This document shows positions 44,020-53,284 of a stretch of DNA of 64,000 bases, in pieces. How positions within the stretch are numbered: the first letter of the stretch is position 1; every line of letters begins with the position of its first letter. Origin of the DNA: Ignisphaera cupida (lineage in GTDB: Archaea; Thermoproteota; Thermoprotei_A; Sulfolobales; Ignisphaeraceae); NCBI RefSeq assembly GCF_030186535.1, contig NZ_JASNVW010000005.1:1-64000 (forward strand). Reading direction: 5' to 3'. A program made the translations under genes and the position numbers. The notes beneath the pieces are model-generated. The model was not told where the DNA came from, made no database searches, and was given only the letters and a program-made list of their open reading frames with translations.

Positions 44020-44133
44020 TAGTATTTAGATTCAGCAAAACTAATAAGTTTTGCATAAATCATTTTTCAAGAAGATACAATTTGTCATGTTTTTGCAGAA
44101 AGCTTTAAAGCTTGTGTAAACACAATTAGATTT

Positions 44134-44188
44134 TGTGTGAAGAGTACCCCTGGATCTGAGATGTGATGAAAAGGCATTTAACAGATTA
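44134..44188 (+). ncRNA. Candidate C/D box sRNA upstream of the M50 protease
   Basis: The plus strand reads a C-like box GTGAAGA (44137-44143), a 12-nt segment GTACCCCTGGAT, CTGA (44156-44159), three nt, a perfect C box GTGATGA (44163-44169), a 12-nt segment and a weak D box CAGA (44182-44185). The inner boxes and spacings fit archaeal guide RNAs; the outer boxes are degenerate. The segment is richer in GC than its surroundings. Confidence 0.33.
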
Positions 44189-44206
44189 TTGAAGATGTGA
44201 TTACCT

Positions 44207-44773
44207 ATGAATTTTAGAGAGCTTGTTGATCTATTCATATCCGCTTCTGTAGTTTTTATAGCATTCTCTTTTCAGTACCTAATCTCATTCAACTACAAAA
44301 TGACTACAGCATATCTGCTTGCAACAATAACAGCATTTGTTTTTCATGAGCTTGCCCATAGAAATGTTGCTAGATCAAAGGGTGTTTTTGCTGCTTATAA
44401 AGCGTGGTATTTTGGTCTTTTAATATCTCTTCTACTTTCAATAGCTTCTCGTGGATCAATTGTTTTTGTTGTTCCAGGTGCTGTAGAGATTTACATGCCT
44501 ATTTACATACCATCTATAGAGTCTAGCATTGCTGTTGCAGGTCCCTTGACAAATGCCATTATTTCTCTTATATGCATTCCATTAACAAAAATTCATGGTG
44601 TTTCTGTATATGCATCTGTTGTTGGCTATGTGAACTCGTTTCTAGCATTCTTCAATCTCTTGCCAATACCACCTTTAGATGGGTACAAGGTTATTAGACA
44701 TGATATTACTAAATGGGTTTTCGCAATGGCTTTGTCTATTGCTTCGCTAATATTCTACTGGTTTTTTGAATAG
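44207..44773 (+). CDS. Site-2-type (M50) intramembrane metalloprotease
   Basis: The 188-residue protein has about five or six helices. HELAHRN (HExxH, near 46) supplies two zinc ligands and the catalytic Glu, and LPIPPLDGYKV (near 158) supplies the third ligand Asp, together the S2P active site. AGPLTNAIISL between them is typical. This is the short form without PDZ or CBS domains. The start ATG 44207 is unambiguous. It ends three bp from the convergent amidotransferase gene. It probably cuts membrane-bound regulators, but no target is seen. Confidence 0.87.
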   Translation: MNFRELVDLFISASVVFIAFSFQYLISFNYKMTTAYLLATITAFVFHELAHRNVARSKGVFAAYKAWYFGLLISLLLSIASRGSIVFVVPGAVEIYMPIYIPSIESSIAVAGPLTNAIISLICIPLTKIHGVSVYASVVGYVNSFLAFFNLLPIPPLDGYKVIRHDITKWVFAMALSIASLIFYWFFE

Positions 44774-44775
44774 AA

Positions 44776-45603
44776 CTAGATTTTCTGATTTTCAACAACA
44801 AGTGCATTATCCTTTACTTCCACAACAACAATCTCTCCATTTTCCAGAGGAGTTCCTCTTAACCCAGCTAAGCTGTTCAGATAGTAATCAACTGTTGATG
44901 ATACAACAACAACTGTGTTTCGACTTGGCATCACTTTGTATAACTGATAATAGTTCTTGGTTTTCTCACCCTTTTCCCCAATATAGTTCAGAGAAAACGA
45001 AACTACTTTGCCGCTAGGCTCATCAACTACTATACCAGCGCAATTCAATGCTGTTTCAACAACACCAAGATCAACAAGTTTCTTTAAAGATTTTGTGATA
45101 GATGATGAATCAACACTGTCAATTGTTTTAGCAATCCAGTAAGCAACAAAAAATGAATCAGCATATCTATCCAAGAGATTTTCAAGTCCAAGCTCCTTAG
45201 CAACAACAGCTTTGTTTATAGAGCCGTTGTGAACAAACCAAAGATTAATGTTACCAGGAATGCTAATGTGAAATGGGTGAGAATTAAACACGTTTATAGG
45301 TTCAGAAACAGTTAACCTGCTATGCATTATCATATGAATCCAGTGAAAACCTCTTGGAACACCTCTGACAAACCCCCTAAAATCCTCTTCAAGTAGCGGA
45401 AGAGATGTTTTAAAGTATCCAAAGCCAAGCTCTCTAAACTTCATGTAGACAAATGCAGCTCCCCATCCATGGTTATGCGACCTTCTACCCCTTCTAACCT
45501 CATCAAGAAAAACATCATGCAAAGTAGATAATCTAAAAGCTTTTGCAACAACAAATAAATTATTCAATTCTCCAACAGATACAAAGTGAAGTAGTCTACA
45601 CAT
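44776..45603 (-). CDS. Class II glutamine amidotransferase-like (Ntn hydrolase) protein
   Basis: From ATG 45603 the protein starts MCRLLHF, so Cys2 would be the N-terminal nucleophile after Met removal, as in the GlxB/YafJ class II family (about 275 residues). A GGTG ribosome binding site and loss of homology upstream support this start over 45675. RGRRSHNHGWGAAFVY, HSRLTVSEPINVFNSHPF and LWFVHNGSINK are the expected Gln-site segments. It is encoded alone without a synthase domain. It lies downstream of the aminotransferase on the same strand, 131 bp away. The acceptor is unknown. Confidence 0.82.
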   Translation of the reverse strand: MCRLLHFVSVGELNNLFVVAKAFRLSTLHDVFLDEVRRGRRSHNHGWGAAFVYMKFRELGFGYFKTSLPLLEEDFRGFVRGVPRGFHWIHMIMHSRLTVSEPINVFNSHPFHISIPGNINLWFVHNGSINKAVVAKELGLENLLDRYADSFFVAYWIAKTIDSVDSSSITKSLKKLVDLGVVETALNCAGIVVDEPSGKVVSFSLNYIGEKGEKTKNYYQLYKVMPSRNTVVVVSSTVDYYLNSLAGLRGTPLENGEIVVVEVKDNALVVENQKI

Positions 45604-45733
45604 ATATGTCACACCAATTGAAACCCATTTTGATACATATGCTAAAAAATTTAATGCATCACCAAAGACTATCAATAAACATAATTACTATTTACCAAAG
45701 AGCTTTTACCTATCAGTTGATCAGTGAAAAAGA

Positions 45734-47098
45734 CTAATCTTGTAATCTTGGATTCCAACCCTTCATAAAACTCAGTACATCGTTTGTCACTTTACCATTT
45801 ACAACATCCTTTACAGATTCTTCAATAACTTCTAAAGCTCTTTCCATCAAATCCATTGGAACATTCAATGCAGGAGTTATCCTAATAACGTTACTGTGTT
45901 TGCCAACAGTCATAGCCACAACACCTCTTCTCCAAGCAGCCCAGCATATTTTTAAAGCATTTTTTCTATCAGGTGCTTTACTTGCATCATCCTTAACTAT
46001 CTCCATTCCTATCAAAAGCCCTTTTCCCCTCACATCACCAATAATATTAAATTTTTCACTCAATTTACTTAGTCTTCTAAGTATGTAATCCCCCAAAACC
46101 ATAGCTCTATTCACAAGATTTTCTCTTTCAATAATTTCTATGGTTTTAAGTGCTGAAATACATGATAAGGGATGTCCAGATAGATAAAAACCTAAGGCAG
46201 GTGGTGCCTCAAGAACCTCGCTTTTTCCAATAACAGCTGAAAGAGGCATGCAACCTCCAAGTGCTTTACCAATCACCATTAAATCTGGTTCAACTGAGAA
46301 GTGTTCTACACCCCACCACCTACCTGTTCTACCCATGCCTGTCTGAATTTCATCAGCTATGAAAATACCATTAAACGACTTCACTATTTTATATAACTCT
46401 TTTAGAAAGTCTTTGGGTGGAACAATGATTCCTCCATCACCTTGAATAGGCTCTACAACAACACCAACAAAATCGTTGTTTAAACTCTTCAAAGTTTTTT
46501 CAATCTCTCTTAAAATAGTATTTGTAAGTTCATCTGGTTTCTCATATCCATTGATGTTCCACGGATTTCTATAAGGGTTTGGATAAGGCACAAACACAAT
46601 GTTTTTATATAACAGGTTTTTACTGGTATCGTTTTGAGCCATTATTTCTGATGTCGATAAAGATAGATATGTTGTTCCATGGTAGGAGCCTTGGAAAGAT
46701 AGAATAAACTTTTTCTTTGTGTAGAATATTGAGGATGTTAAAGCCATGTCCACGGCATCTGAACCAGAAAAACCAAAAACAATTTTCTTCTTGTAGCTAC
46801 CAGGTGTAATATTCACTAGTTTTTGAGCAAGTTTTGAAGGTGCTTCGGCGTAGAAATAGCATGTGGGGAAGCTAGTTAGAATCTCTAGCTGCTTCTTCAA
46901 TGCATCCACAACTTCTGGATGGCTATGCCCAATAATATTGGCAAGTGTTGTAGAAAAATCTATGTATTTTCTGCCATAAGCATCCTCAATTATTGATCCA
47001 TAAGCTTTTGAAGCTATCAAGGGTAGTTGTTTCCATGAAAAAGACTTGGGAAAGAAACGCTCATCGCTCTCTATGTAATCTTCCACACTTTTGCTCAT
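45734..47098 (-). CDS. Class III (4-aminobutyrate/acetylornithine type) aminotransferase
   Basis: This 454-residue PLP enzyme has GSDAVDMALTSSIF, FQGSYHGTTYLSLS, VEPIQGDGGIIVPP, the PLP-binding DEIQTGMGRTGRWWGVEH and the lysine segment VIGKALGGCMPLSAVIG (near 275). It resembles omega-amino acid aminotransferases, which use 4-aminobutyrate, beta-alanine, ornithine or lysine derivatives. The gene overlaps the permease upstream by 38 bp, so the two are co-translated in the corrinoid methyltransferase operon. It would act on the demethylated amine; the exact donor is not decided. The ATG has a GGAG ribosome binding site. Confidence 0.9.
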   Translation of the reverse strand: MSKSVEDYIESDERFFPKSFSWKQLPLIASKAYGSIIEDAYGRKYIDFSTTLANIIGHSHPEVVDALKKQLEILTSFPTCYFYAEAPSKLAQKLVNITPGSYKKKIVFGFSGSDAVDMALTSSIFYTKKKFILSFQGSYHGTTYLSLSTSEIMAQNDTSKNLLYKNIVFVPYPNPYRNPWNINGYEKPDELTNTILREIEKTLKSLNNDFVGVVVEPIQGDGGIIVPPKDFLKELYKIVKSFNGIFIADEIQTGMGRTGRWWGVEHFSVEPDLMVIGKALGGCMPLSAVIGKSEVLEAPPALGFYLSGHPLSCISALKTIEIIERENLVNRAMVLGDYILRRLSKLSEKFNIIGDVRGKGLLIGMEIVKDDASKAPDRKNALKICWAAWRRGVVAMTVGKHSNVIRITPALNVPMDLMERALEVIEESVKDVVNGKVTNDVLSFMKGWNPRLQD

Positions 47099-48611
47099 AT
47101 ATCTCCACTTTATTTGTTTTCAAAGCCCAGGTGTATATGGCTATTGAAAACAGCAACACGGCAGCAACGTCTAGAGGCATTCTAAATACATTCAATGGTG
47201 AAATCGGTAAGAAGTTGTTGTATACAAATGTTGAGTCTCCGAGCAGTGATATTACTGGCAATCCAACTAGGTATGTGATGTACCATGTGTTTTTCCTAAG
47301 CTCCGATGCTATAACCTTAATGTTTTTGACAAAGAGTGGATACAGTATGAGACTCGCTATAGCTACTACACTACCTGTTAATGTCCATGGCCAGCAAGCC
47401 CAGTATATGTATAGAGATCCTAGGAAGAATCCTAGAAATCCAAGCAATATTGAAACACCTCCACTATTTTTAACTGAGTATGATAGTGATGAGATTGCAT
47501 ATGGTATGAACTCAGCTATCATTGTTACCAATACTATGTTTGGAAAACTTGGGATTAGAATCATCATAATTGCTGTTAATGCTGATGAGAATATCAATGC
47601 ATTGACTGGTGTTCCAAACTTTGGAGATACACGTGATAGTGGTTTCCAAAGCCTATTCTCACGAGCAAGAGCAAAAGCAACTCGTGCTTGAAGCAAAACC
47701 CAGTCACTGAAACATCCAGCAGTTGAAATAACGGCACCAGCAATAACTATTTCCGGTAGAAAAGCTATTCCCAAAGCTTTTGAAACATCTGCTAATGGTG
47801 ATGAGAGATTTGCTAGCGAACTCCAATCTTTTTCAGCTATGCCGAGAGCACTCCATTTCACAGCTCCAATAAATGAAGACATTACAAGTAGATACACTAT
47901 GGAAACTATAACCACGGTTAGCATAGCAGCTTTCATAATTATTTTCCTAGGCTCCTTAACCTCTTCACCAACAAGAACAAGACCCTCAAATCCTACAAAC
48001 ATCCAAAAGCCAAATGCTATCGCCAATCCAATACTTCCAATACCATATGGGGCTATGGGCTGGAAATTACCTGGACTCAAATTAGCTAAACCCATTGCTA
48101 CAAATATTAGCAAAGGTATTATTTTGCCAACAGTAAGCACAAAGTTTAGACCAGCACCATATCTAACACCTATAATGTTAATCAATGTAACAATTGCTAG
48201 AATTGCTATAGCAAGTGCTATGCCAAGAGATGTTAGTGTTAATCCAATGACCAAGCCAGGTACAAAATATGACAGATATAGAATGAATCCATAGATTATT
48301 GGAGCAGTTCCTATGAAGCTACATGCATAGAAGCTTAGACCTGTTATGAAACCTGCTAAATCCCCTAGAGCCTCTCTAGCGAAGTAGTATATTGCTCCAG
48401 CTCTTGGATAAATCTCTCCCAGCTTCCCTATAACATATAGAAACAGAGCTGTTATGAAACCCATGATAAGAACTGCAAAAATTGCTAGTGGGCCTGAAAC
48501 AGATGCTACAAGACCTGGCATTGTGAATACTCCAGATCCGATAACACCGCCAATACCTATAGCAGTAAGAAGAGCAAGCCCAAGCTCCTTTCTCAACTCG
48601 GAAGAGCCCAT
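47061..48611 (-). CDS. APC-superfamily amino acid or amine permease
   Basis: About 516 residues with 12 to 14 hydrophobic segments. The first helix has the APC substrate-binding glycine run AIGIGGVIGSGVFTMPG, and AGAIYYFAREALGDLAGFITG and FWMFVGFEGLVLVGEEVKEPRK are further family marks. The frame reaches 48644, but ATG 48611 (MGSSELRKELG) follows a GAGGT site and leaves a 4-bp gap after the methyltransferase stop. The operon position suggests that it imports the methylated amino compound demethylated by the enzyme upstream; that is inference. Confidence 0.9.
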   Translation of the reverse strand: MGSSELRKELGLALLTAIGIGGVIGSGVFTMPGLVASVSGPLAIFAVLIMGFITALFLYVIGKLGEIYPRAGAIYYFAREALGDLAGFITGLSFYACSFIGTAPIIYGFILYLSYFVPGLVIGLTLTSLGIALAIAILAIVTLINIIGVRYGAGLNFVLTVGKIIPLLIFVAMGLANLSPGNFQPIAPYGIGSIGLAIAFGFWMFVGFEGLVLVGEEVKEPRKIIMKAAMLTVVIVSIVYLLVMSSFIGAVKWSALGIAEKDWSSLANLSSPLADVSKALGIAFLPEIVIAGAVISTAGCFSDWVLLQARVAFALARENRLWKPLSRVSPKFGTPVNALIFSSALTAIMMILIPSFPNIVLVTMIAEFIPYAISSLSYSVKNSGGVSILLGFLGFFLGSLYIYWACWPWTLTGSVVAIASLILYPLFVKNIKVIASELRKNTWYITYLVGLPVISLLGDSTFVYNNFLPISPLNVFRMPLDVAAVLLFSIAIYTWALKTNKVEIYEQKCGRLHRER

Positions 48612-48615
48612 GGCT

Positions 48616-50070
48616 TCAAACCTCAGGAAGTTTTTCAATTCCATATCTCTTAGCTATTTCAGTTACTGTTTTGCGAAGCTCCTTCTCAACATCTTGCGGC
48701 AAAGGCTCTGGCTGATGCTTCTTCAAAATCTCCTCAACATACTCTTTAGCAACTACCTTAAGACTCTTTCCACCCATCTTTCTCCACATATCAGCAGATC
48801 TCTTATCCAGTAGCCTTGGCATGAAGTGTTCTTTTCTCCACCACACCCTGGTGTGTTTGTGTTTTAGAAATAGGCCCCCCGGCCCCACTTCCTCAAAAAC
48901 TTTCTCAGCCAATGTATCAACATCAACATCTATACCTCTGCCAAACCTCAAAGCCATGCCAGCAACATCATCGTCTACAACAAGCTTAAGCAAGCTTATA
49001 GCATTTTCTTCGTAAAGCATTCCAGAACCTATTGCAATGTCCAGACCAGCTAAAACAGATATTATTGCGCCAATTGCTGATTCTAGAGATGCTTGCTCAT
49101 CAAACACTTTGCTATCACTAACAATTGTGTAGCTAGCACTTGGAAACCCATAGAACTTTGCCATCTGGGAAATAGCTGAGCTAATCAACTGAACCTCTAT
49201 GCTACCCGTGCAAGATGTTGCAAACCTCTGCTCAAATACAGTTGGAGAACCACTGTAGATTATCGGCGCACCTGGGTTAACAAACTGGGCTACCACAAGC
49301 CCTGATAGAAACTCTGCATTCGCTTGAACAACAGAACCAGCTATTGTTGCTGGTGCTGTTCCACCTGTTTGAGGCATTGGTATAATGTGTGCTGGAAGCC
49401 CAAGTTTTGCACAATCAATAAGGTTTTGCATTGTTAAATAACTCCATTTCAGTGGTGGTGAAGGGCATACTGCAAAGAACATGAATGGTCTTTTAGAAAC
49501 ATTCTCCTCGCCAATCACAGAAGCCATGATTTTTGCAGCATCAGGTATTCCCTCAACAGTAAAAGCACCAGTATCTATAGGTTTTGTAGTGTACTTTGCC
49601 ACAACATACATTCTCCACCTATCAGCAATAACATCTGGCACATCAGCAGGAACAAGAGCAGTTGACATAATATGTGTGTTTGAAAGATAATCCGTTACCT
49701 TCGCAACATCAGCTAAGTCTTTTGATAAAGGCCTTCTAACCTCATCTGTTCTCCAATCAATGTAGTAATAAGCTGCTGAACCAACATCAAAATACGTGTT
49801 TCTACCCTCACTCAACTCATAACACAGCTTACCATCTCTACTACAAAGCTTAACAACTTTTGGAGCTTTTGCTATGGCTTCTCTAACAAGGTTTTCTGGT
49901 ATTTTAGCAATTCTCTTGTTGAAATCAACCTCAGCACCAACACTATTTAAAAGCTTAAGAGCATTCTCATGATCAATCCTAACACCTACTCTGCTAAGAA
50001 CATTAAGAGATGCTACATGTATTTTCTCAACTTCTTCTCTACTCAAAACCTCTAGTCTTGGTCTAGCCAT
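48616..50070 (-). CDS. MttB-superfamily corrinoid methyltransferase without pyrrolysine
   Basis: About 484 residues from ATG 50070 (GGTGAG upstream). The protein matches the trimethylamine methyltransferase superfamily (PF06253): SREEVEKIHVASLNVLSRVGVRI, FDVGSAAYYYIDWRTDEVR, CPSPPLKWS, QTGGTAPATIAGSVVQANAEFL and FLKHKHTRVWW. No UAG interrupts the frame, so it is not a pyrrolysine MttB; non-Pyl members demethylate quaternary amines such as glycine betaine, proline betaine, carnitine or butyrobetaine. It moves the methyl group to the corrinoid protein encoded just upstream, which it overlaps by 8 bp. It is rare outside bacteria and methanogens. Confidence 0.9.
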   Translation of the reverse strand: MARPRLEVLSREEVEKIHVASLNVLSRVGVRIDHENALKLLNSVGAEVDFNKRIAKIPENLVREAIAKAPKVVKLCSRDGKLCYELSEGRNTYFDVGSAAYYYIDWRTDEVRRPLSKDLADVAKVTDYLSNTHIMSTALVPADVPDVIADRWRMYVVAKYTTKPIDTGAFTVEGIPDAAKIMASVIGEENVSKRPFMFFAVCPSPPLKWSYLTMQNLIDCAKLGLPAHIIPMPQTGGTAPATIAGSVVQANAEFLSGLVVAQFVNPGAPIIYSGSPTVFEQRFATSCTGSIEVQLISSAISQMAKFYGFPSASYTIVSDSKVFDEQASLESAIGAIISVLAGLDIAIGSGMLYEENAISLLKLVVDDDVAGMALRFGRGIDVDVDTLAEKVFEEVGPGGLFLKHKHTRVWWRKEHFMPRLLDKRSADMWRKMGGKSLKVVAKEYVEEILKKHQPEPLPQDVEKELRKTVTEIAKRYGIEKLPEV

Positions 50071-50749
50071 GTGTCTCACCCACTGCACTCCTCTTTTCTC
50101 TAAGCCACTTCATAACAACATCAATAGATGAAATAGCGTCAGGTGCCCACCCATCAGCTCCTATCTCCCTAGCCCACTCAGCTGATGTTGGAGCTCCACC
50201 AACAATAACCTTGACCTTGCCTCTAAGACCAGCAGCCTTAAGAGCTTCTATAGTTTCTTTTTGCTTCACCATAGTTGTTGTTAGCAAAGCACTCATACCA
50301 ACAATATCCGGGTTGTACTGCTTAACAGCCTCGACAAATTTTTGCGGAGGTACATCAACACCAAGATCAATAACCTCAATACCATTAACCTCCCAAATAG
50401 TTGCAACAATTGTTTTTCCAATGTCGTGAATATCGCCTTCAACAGTACCTATAACAGCTCTACCAACATACTCTAGCTTCCCACCTCTCTTAACAATTTC
50501 ATTCTTGAGAATAGGTATAACAACCTTTGCAGCCTCAGCAGCTGCAACAAGATCAGCTATAAAAGCTTCTCCTCTAATCCACCTATCGCCAAGCTCAAGA
50601 ACGCCAGCAACAACACATTTATTGAGAACCTCGAGAGGATTCATAGAAGCTTTGATACACTCATTTGCATATTTCAACGAGTTCTCAATATCGCCATCGA
50701 TAATGCTTTGTCTCAAGCTAAAACACAAATCTTCTCTGAAACCAGACAC
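50063..50749 (-). CDS. Methyltransferase corrinoid protein (MtbC/MttC family)
   Basis: The 228-residue protein has an N-terminal four-helix cap (to about 85) and a B12-binding Rossmann domain with the histidine motif EGDIHDIGKTI (near 105), SALLTTTM (the S-x-L segment, near 155) and VIVGGAP (the GG motif near 188), all of cobalamin-binding methyltransferase subunits. The His would bind cobalt. It is the first gene of a four-gene operon and carries the methyl group from the MttB-like enzyme to a second acceptor, probably H4MPT. A doubled TATA box lies upstream at 50780-50807. Confidence 0.93.
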   Translation of the reverse strand: MSGFREDLCFSLRQSIIDGDIENSLKYANECIKASMNPLEVLNKCVVAGVLELGDRWIRGEAFIADLVAAAEAAKVVIPILKNEIVKRGGKLEYVGRAVIGTVEGDIHDIGKTIVATIWEVNGIEVIDLGVDVPPQKFVEAVKQYNPDIVGMSALLTTTMVKQKETIEALKAAGLRGKVKVIVGGAPTSAEWAREIGADGWAPDAISSIDVVMKWLREKRSAVGETHG

Positions 50750-50779
50750 CGCTTCACACCAAAAAAACTAAAGTTTGAT

Positions 50780-50807
50780 ATGGTATATAAACCTTAATGG
50801 TATATAA
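50780..50807 (-). promoter_or_regulatory. Tandem TATA-like repeats before the corrinoid operon
   Basis: The 11-mer TTATATACCAT (minus strand) occurs twice, at 50790-50780 and 50807-50797, 17 bp apart and 31 nt or more before the corrinoid-protein ATG. The proximal copy fits a TATA box; the distal copy may be a second start site or a regulator-binding half-site. The rest of the gap to 50979 holds no gene. Confidence 0.45.
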
Positions 50808-50978
50808 GACTTAAAATGAGTATAATATGTAAACTCAGCTTAGCAAATGATTTTTATATTGACAAGATTAAACAATAGAAGTTACATTGATGGTTAATGT
50901 TCATTCGCAAATTTCCATAACATCAAAAACCCAGTTTTGCTTTACATCAACATTTTGATAAGTAAATAAATTGTATTG

Positions 50979-52316
50979 CTAAATGCTTTTAGGTGATGAC
51001 CTAGATAGGAACTCATTTACCAAATCCTCAATTGATGGACCTTCAACAATTTTTAGTTGCCAAAACACTTTCACAACAGGCTTGTTTATCTTTATAACTT
51101 TTTCCAGATCTGTGGGAGTGGCAATGATTACAGCATCAGCATCAATACTATTTATTGTTTGCTCCAAGTCTCTTAGCTGCTGTAGTGAATAGCCCATGCT
51201 TGGTATTACAGGTCCCATGCCTGGGTATTGCTCATATACTTTCCTCAAATATCCAACAGCATATTTTCTTGGATCAACAACTTCAGCACCAAACCTCTTT
51301 GCTGCTACATATCCTGCTCCATATGCTGCTCCACCATGTGTAACTGTTGGAGCATCCTCAACAACAATAACCTTTTTACCTGAAACCATATCTGGTTTAT
51401 CAACATTAACAACAAAATCAGCTTTAACTATGTGAGCATTGCTATTAATCTTTCTAATGTTCTTCACTATTCTATCAATGTTTTCCTTACTTGCCTCACC
51501 AACCTTAGTCAATATAATGGCGTCTGCCAACCTAATGTTTACCTCACCTGGAAACGCCCCAACCTCAATCCCGGGTCTAGTTGCATCTGTTACTGCTACC
51601 CAGTACCATGGTCTGTAGAAAGGCCAGTCATTGTTTCCACCATCCCACAGTATCACATCGCCAAGTTTCTCAGCTTCGACAAGAATTTTCGTATAGTCAA
51701 CACCTAGTAAAACTGGTGCACCAATTTTTAGATGTGGCTCTACCTCCTCTCTTTCCTCAATTGTTAAACTCGAAGCATTTAAATCATTCAAATCCTTAAA
51801 CACTTGAACAAGTGGAGTTGAGTCTCTGTAGATCATTGGGTGTCTAACAACAGAAACCCTCAAACCCCTTTTCCTAAGCTCTTCAACAATAGCTTTTGAA
51901 ACAGTGGATTTACCAGCACCAGTCTTAGTTGCTGTAACTGCTATAACAGGCTTTGTAGAATCTAGCATTGTTTCCTTCAAACCAAGAATTCTAAAGCTAC
52001 AGCCAGTTGAAAGCACATGGGAAATCACATTGCCAAGCTCATCATAGGTTAAATCACTAAAACTAAGAATTGCCTCATCAACACCATAAAACTTAACAAT
52101 GTTTGGCAGCATCTCCAATGGGTATATCGGTATTCCAGCAGGGTATCTATCACCTGCAACCTCTCTTGAAACTCTTCTAATCTCAGCTCCTGGTATTTGC
52201 GTAAATAGAAAAGCAACAACCTCTACACTTGAGTCCTTCCTTAAAACAGTGATAAAGTTGTGAAAATCTCTACCACCAGCCCCAATAACAACAACTTTTC
52301 TAGGCAAATTAATCAC
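50979..52316 (-). CDS. Cyclic 2,3-diphosphoglycerate synthetase-like GTPase-fold protein
   Basis: The 445-residue protein starts with a Rossmann-like domain (VVVIGAGGRDFHNFITVLRKD), then VTATKTGAGKSTVSKAI, a P-loop, and the segments DVILWDGGNNDWPFYRP, VNIRLADAIILTKVGEAS and VVEDAPTVTHGGAAYGAG that mark the archaeal cDPG synthetase (cpgS) family. It would make the thermoprotective solute cyclic 2,3-diphosphoglycerate from 2,3-bisphosphoglycerate with ATP. Related proteins are also annotated simply as GTPases, so the activity is likely but unproved. The start at 52316 is well placed after GGTGATT. Confidence 0.8.
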   Translation of the reverse strand: MINLPRKVVVIGAGGRDFHNFITVLRKDSSVEVVAFLFTQIPGAEIRRVSREVAGDRYPAGIPIYPLEMLPNIVKFYGVDEAILSFSDLTYDELGNVISHVLSTGCSFRILGLKETMLDSTKPVIAVTATKTGAGKSTVSKAIVEELRKRGLRVSVVRHPMIYRDSTPLVQVFKDLNDLNASSLTIEEREEVEPHLKIGAPVLLGVDYTKILVEAEKLGDVILWDGGNNDWPFYRPWYWVAVTDATRPGIEVGAFPGEVNIRLADAIILTKVGEASKENIDRIVKNIRKINSNAHIVKADFVVNVDKPDMVSGKKVIVVEDAPTVTHGGAAYGAGYVAAKRFGAEVVDPRKYAVGYLRKVYEQYPGMGPVIPSMGYSLQQLRDLEQTINSIDADAVIIATPTDLEKVIKINKPVVKVFWQLKIVEGPSIEDLVNEFLSRSSPKSI

Positions 52317-52434
52317 CGTGTTTTCAGTTTAAAGCTGTTTAAAAACCCGGTTCTTTAATAATAAAAGCGTTAAATAATGAAAGAGTATAAAAAGCAGAAA
52401 CATTGTTGCATATTCAGAGACATGGATTTTATGG

Positions 52435-53154
52435 TTATATGCTGTAGCTAACCCAATTCAAATTGTGTTTCACACCCTTCATTCTTTTCACCATTACCCT
52501 CCACACAACATTTGAACTACTGGAAGGTTCTTGCTGAATTCTTTCGGTAAGTATTATGCCATCCACACAGTGTTCTATACTTGATAGAAGCTCTTTTGCC
52601 AAAGCTGTTGATGTATGCAGTGTTGCAATTGTTAAAACATTTCTTGCTTTTGAGAAATTGGCTCTAACATTCTTTATGTACTCAACCAAGCTCTGCATAT
52701 CACCACTGTAATAGGATAGAAACTCGTTTAGAGAATCTATTGCTATAAGCCCTCTATCCTCAATACCCAAATCAGTTACAATAGCTAGAAGAGATTCGAA
52801 AACCTGTTCAATGTTTTGAGGATTCACCTTGCTTATTACAGATACTGATAGCCTTGACTCAGAACCTCTAATTCTAAAGCTGTAGCCATCAACAATAAAG
52901 AAAAGCTTCTGCTTAACATACTCCAGAACATCAACTCCAAGACTCTTGAGCTGCTGCACAACTGTTTTTGGATCATCATCTAGAGCAAGATAGAGCACAG
53001 GCTCTCCCAGCTGAAGAATGCTTTTAGCAAAAACAGATAAAAGTATGCTCTTCCCAGAACCACCCTCACCAGCTACAACAATAAACGAGTTTCTTGGAAT
53101 TCCCTCTGGAAACAATGTTTTAAGAGGTTCTAAATCAAATCTCAGCATAGACAT
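52435..53154 (-). CDS. KaiC-like RecA-superfamily ATPase
   Basis: About 240 residues from ATG 53154 (MSMLRFD); the frame to 53226 adds an unlikely hydrophobic lead. Walker A is GEGGSGKSI and Walker B is GLIAIDSLNEFLS; the LFPEGIPRNSFIVVAGEGG opening is typical of single-domain archaeal KaiC-like proteins. The signalling role is unknown; these ATPases often work with kinases or DNA-related complexes. No partner is obvious: it lies between the cDPG synthetase-like gene and the divergent ABC exporter. Confidence 0.82.
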   Translation of the reverse strand: MSMLRFDLEPLKTLFPEGIPRNSFIVVAGEGGSGKSILLSVFAKSILQLGEPVLYLALDDDPKTVVQQLKSLGVDVLEYVKQKLFFIVDGYSFRIRGSESRLSVSVISKVNPQNIEQVFESLLAIVTDLGIEDRGLIAIDSLNEFLSYYSGDMQSLVEYIKNVRANFSKARNVLTIATLHTSTALAKELLSSIEHCVDGIILTERIQQEPSSSSNVVWRVMVKRMKGVKHNLNWVSYSI

Positions 53155-53284
53155 GATCAAAAACCGCAAAAGTGCTATACACAAAAACCTTGGTTTAGAA
53201 AGCATTATAAAGGTTTGTGTACTCAACTACTAGTCTAGCCACTAAACTTAGCAAAATATTTGATAATGCTAGTGGTTGTTTTGT

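Noticed and set aside
48616-50070. Pyrrolysine-containing trimethylamine methyltransferase
   Set aside because: The frame is continuous without any UAG, so it is a non-pyrrolysine family member. This also means the TAG at 15770 cannot be taken as evidence of pyrrolysine use from this gene.
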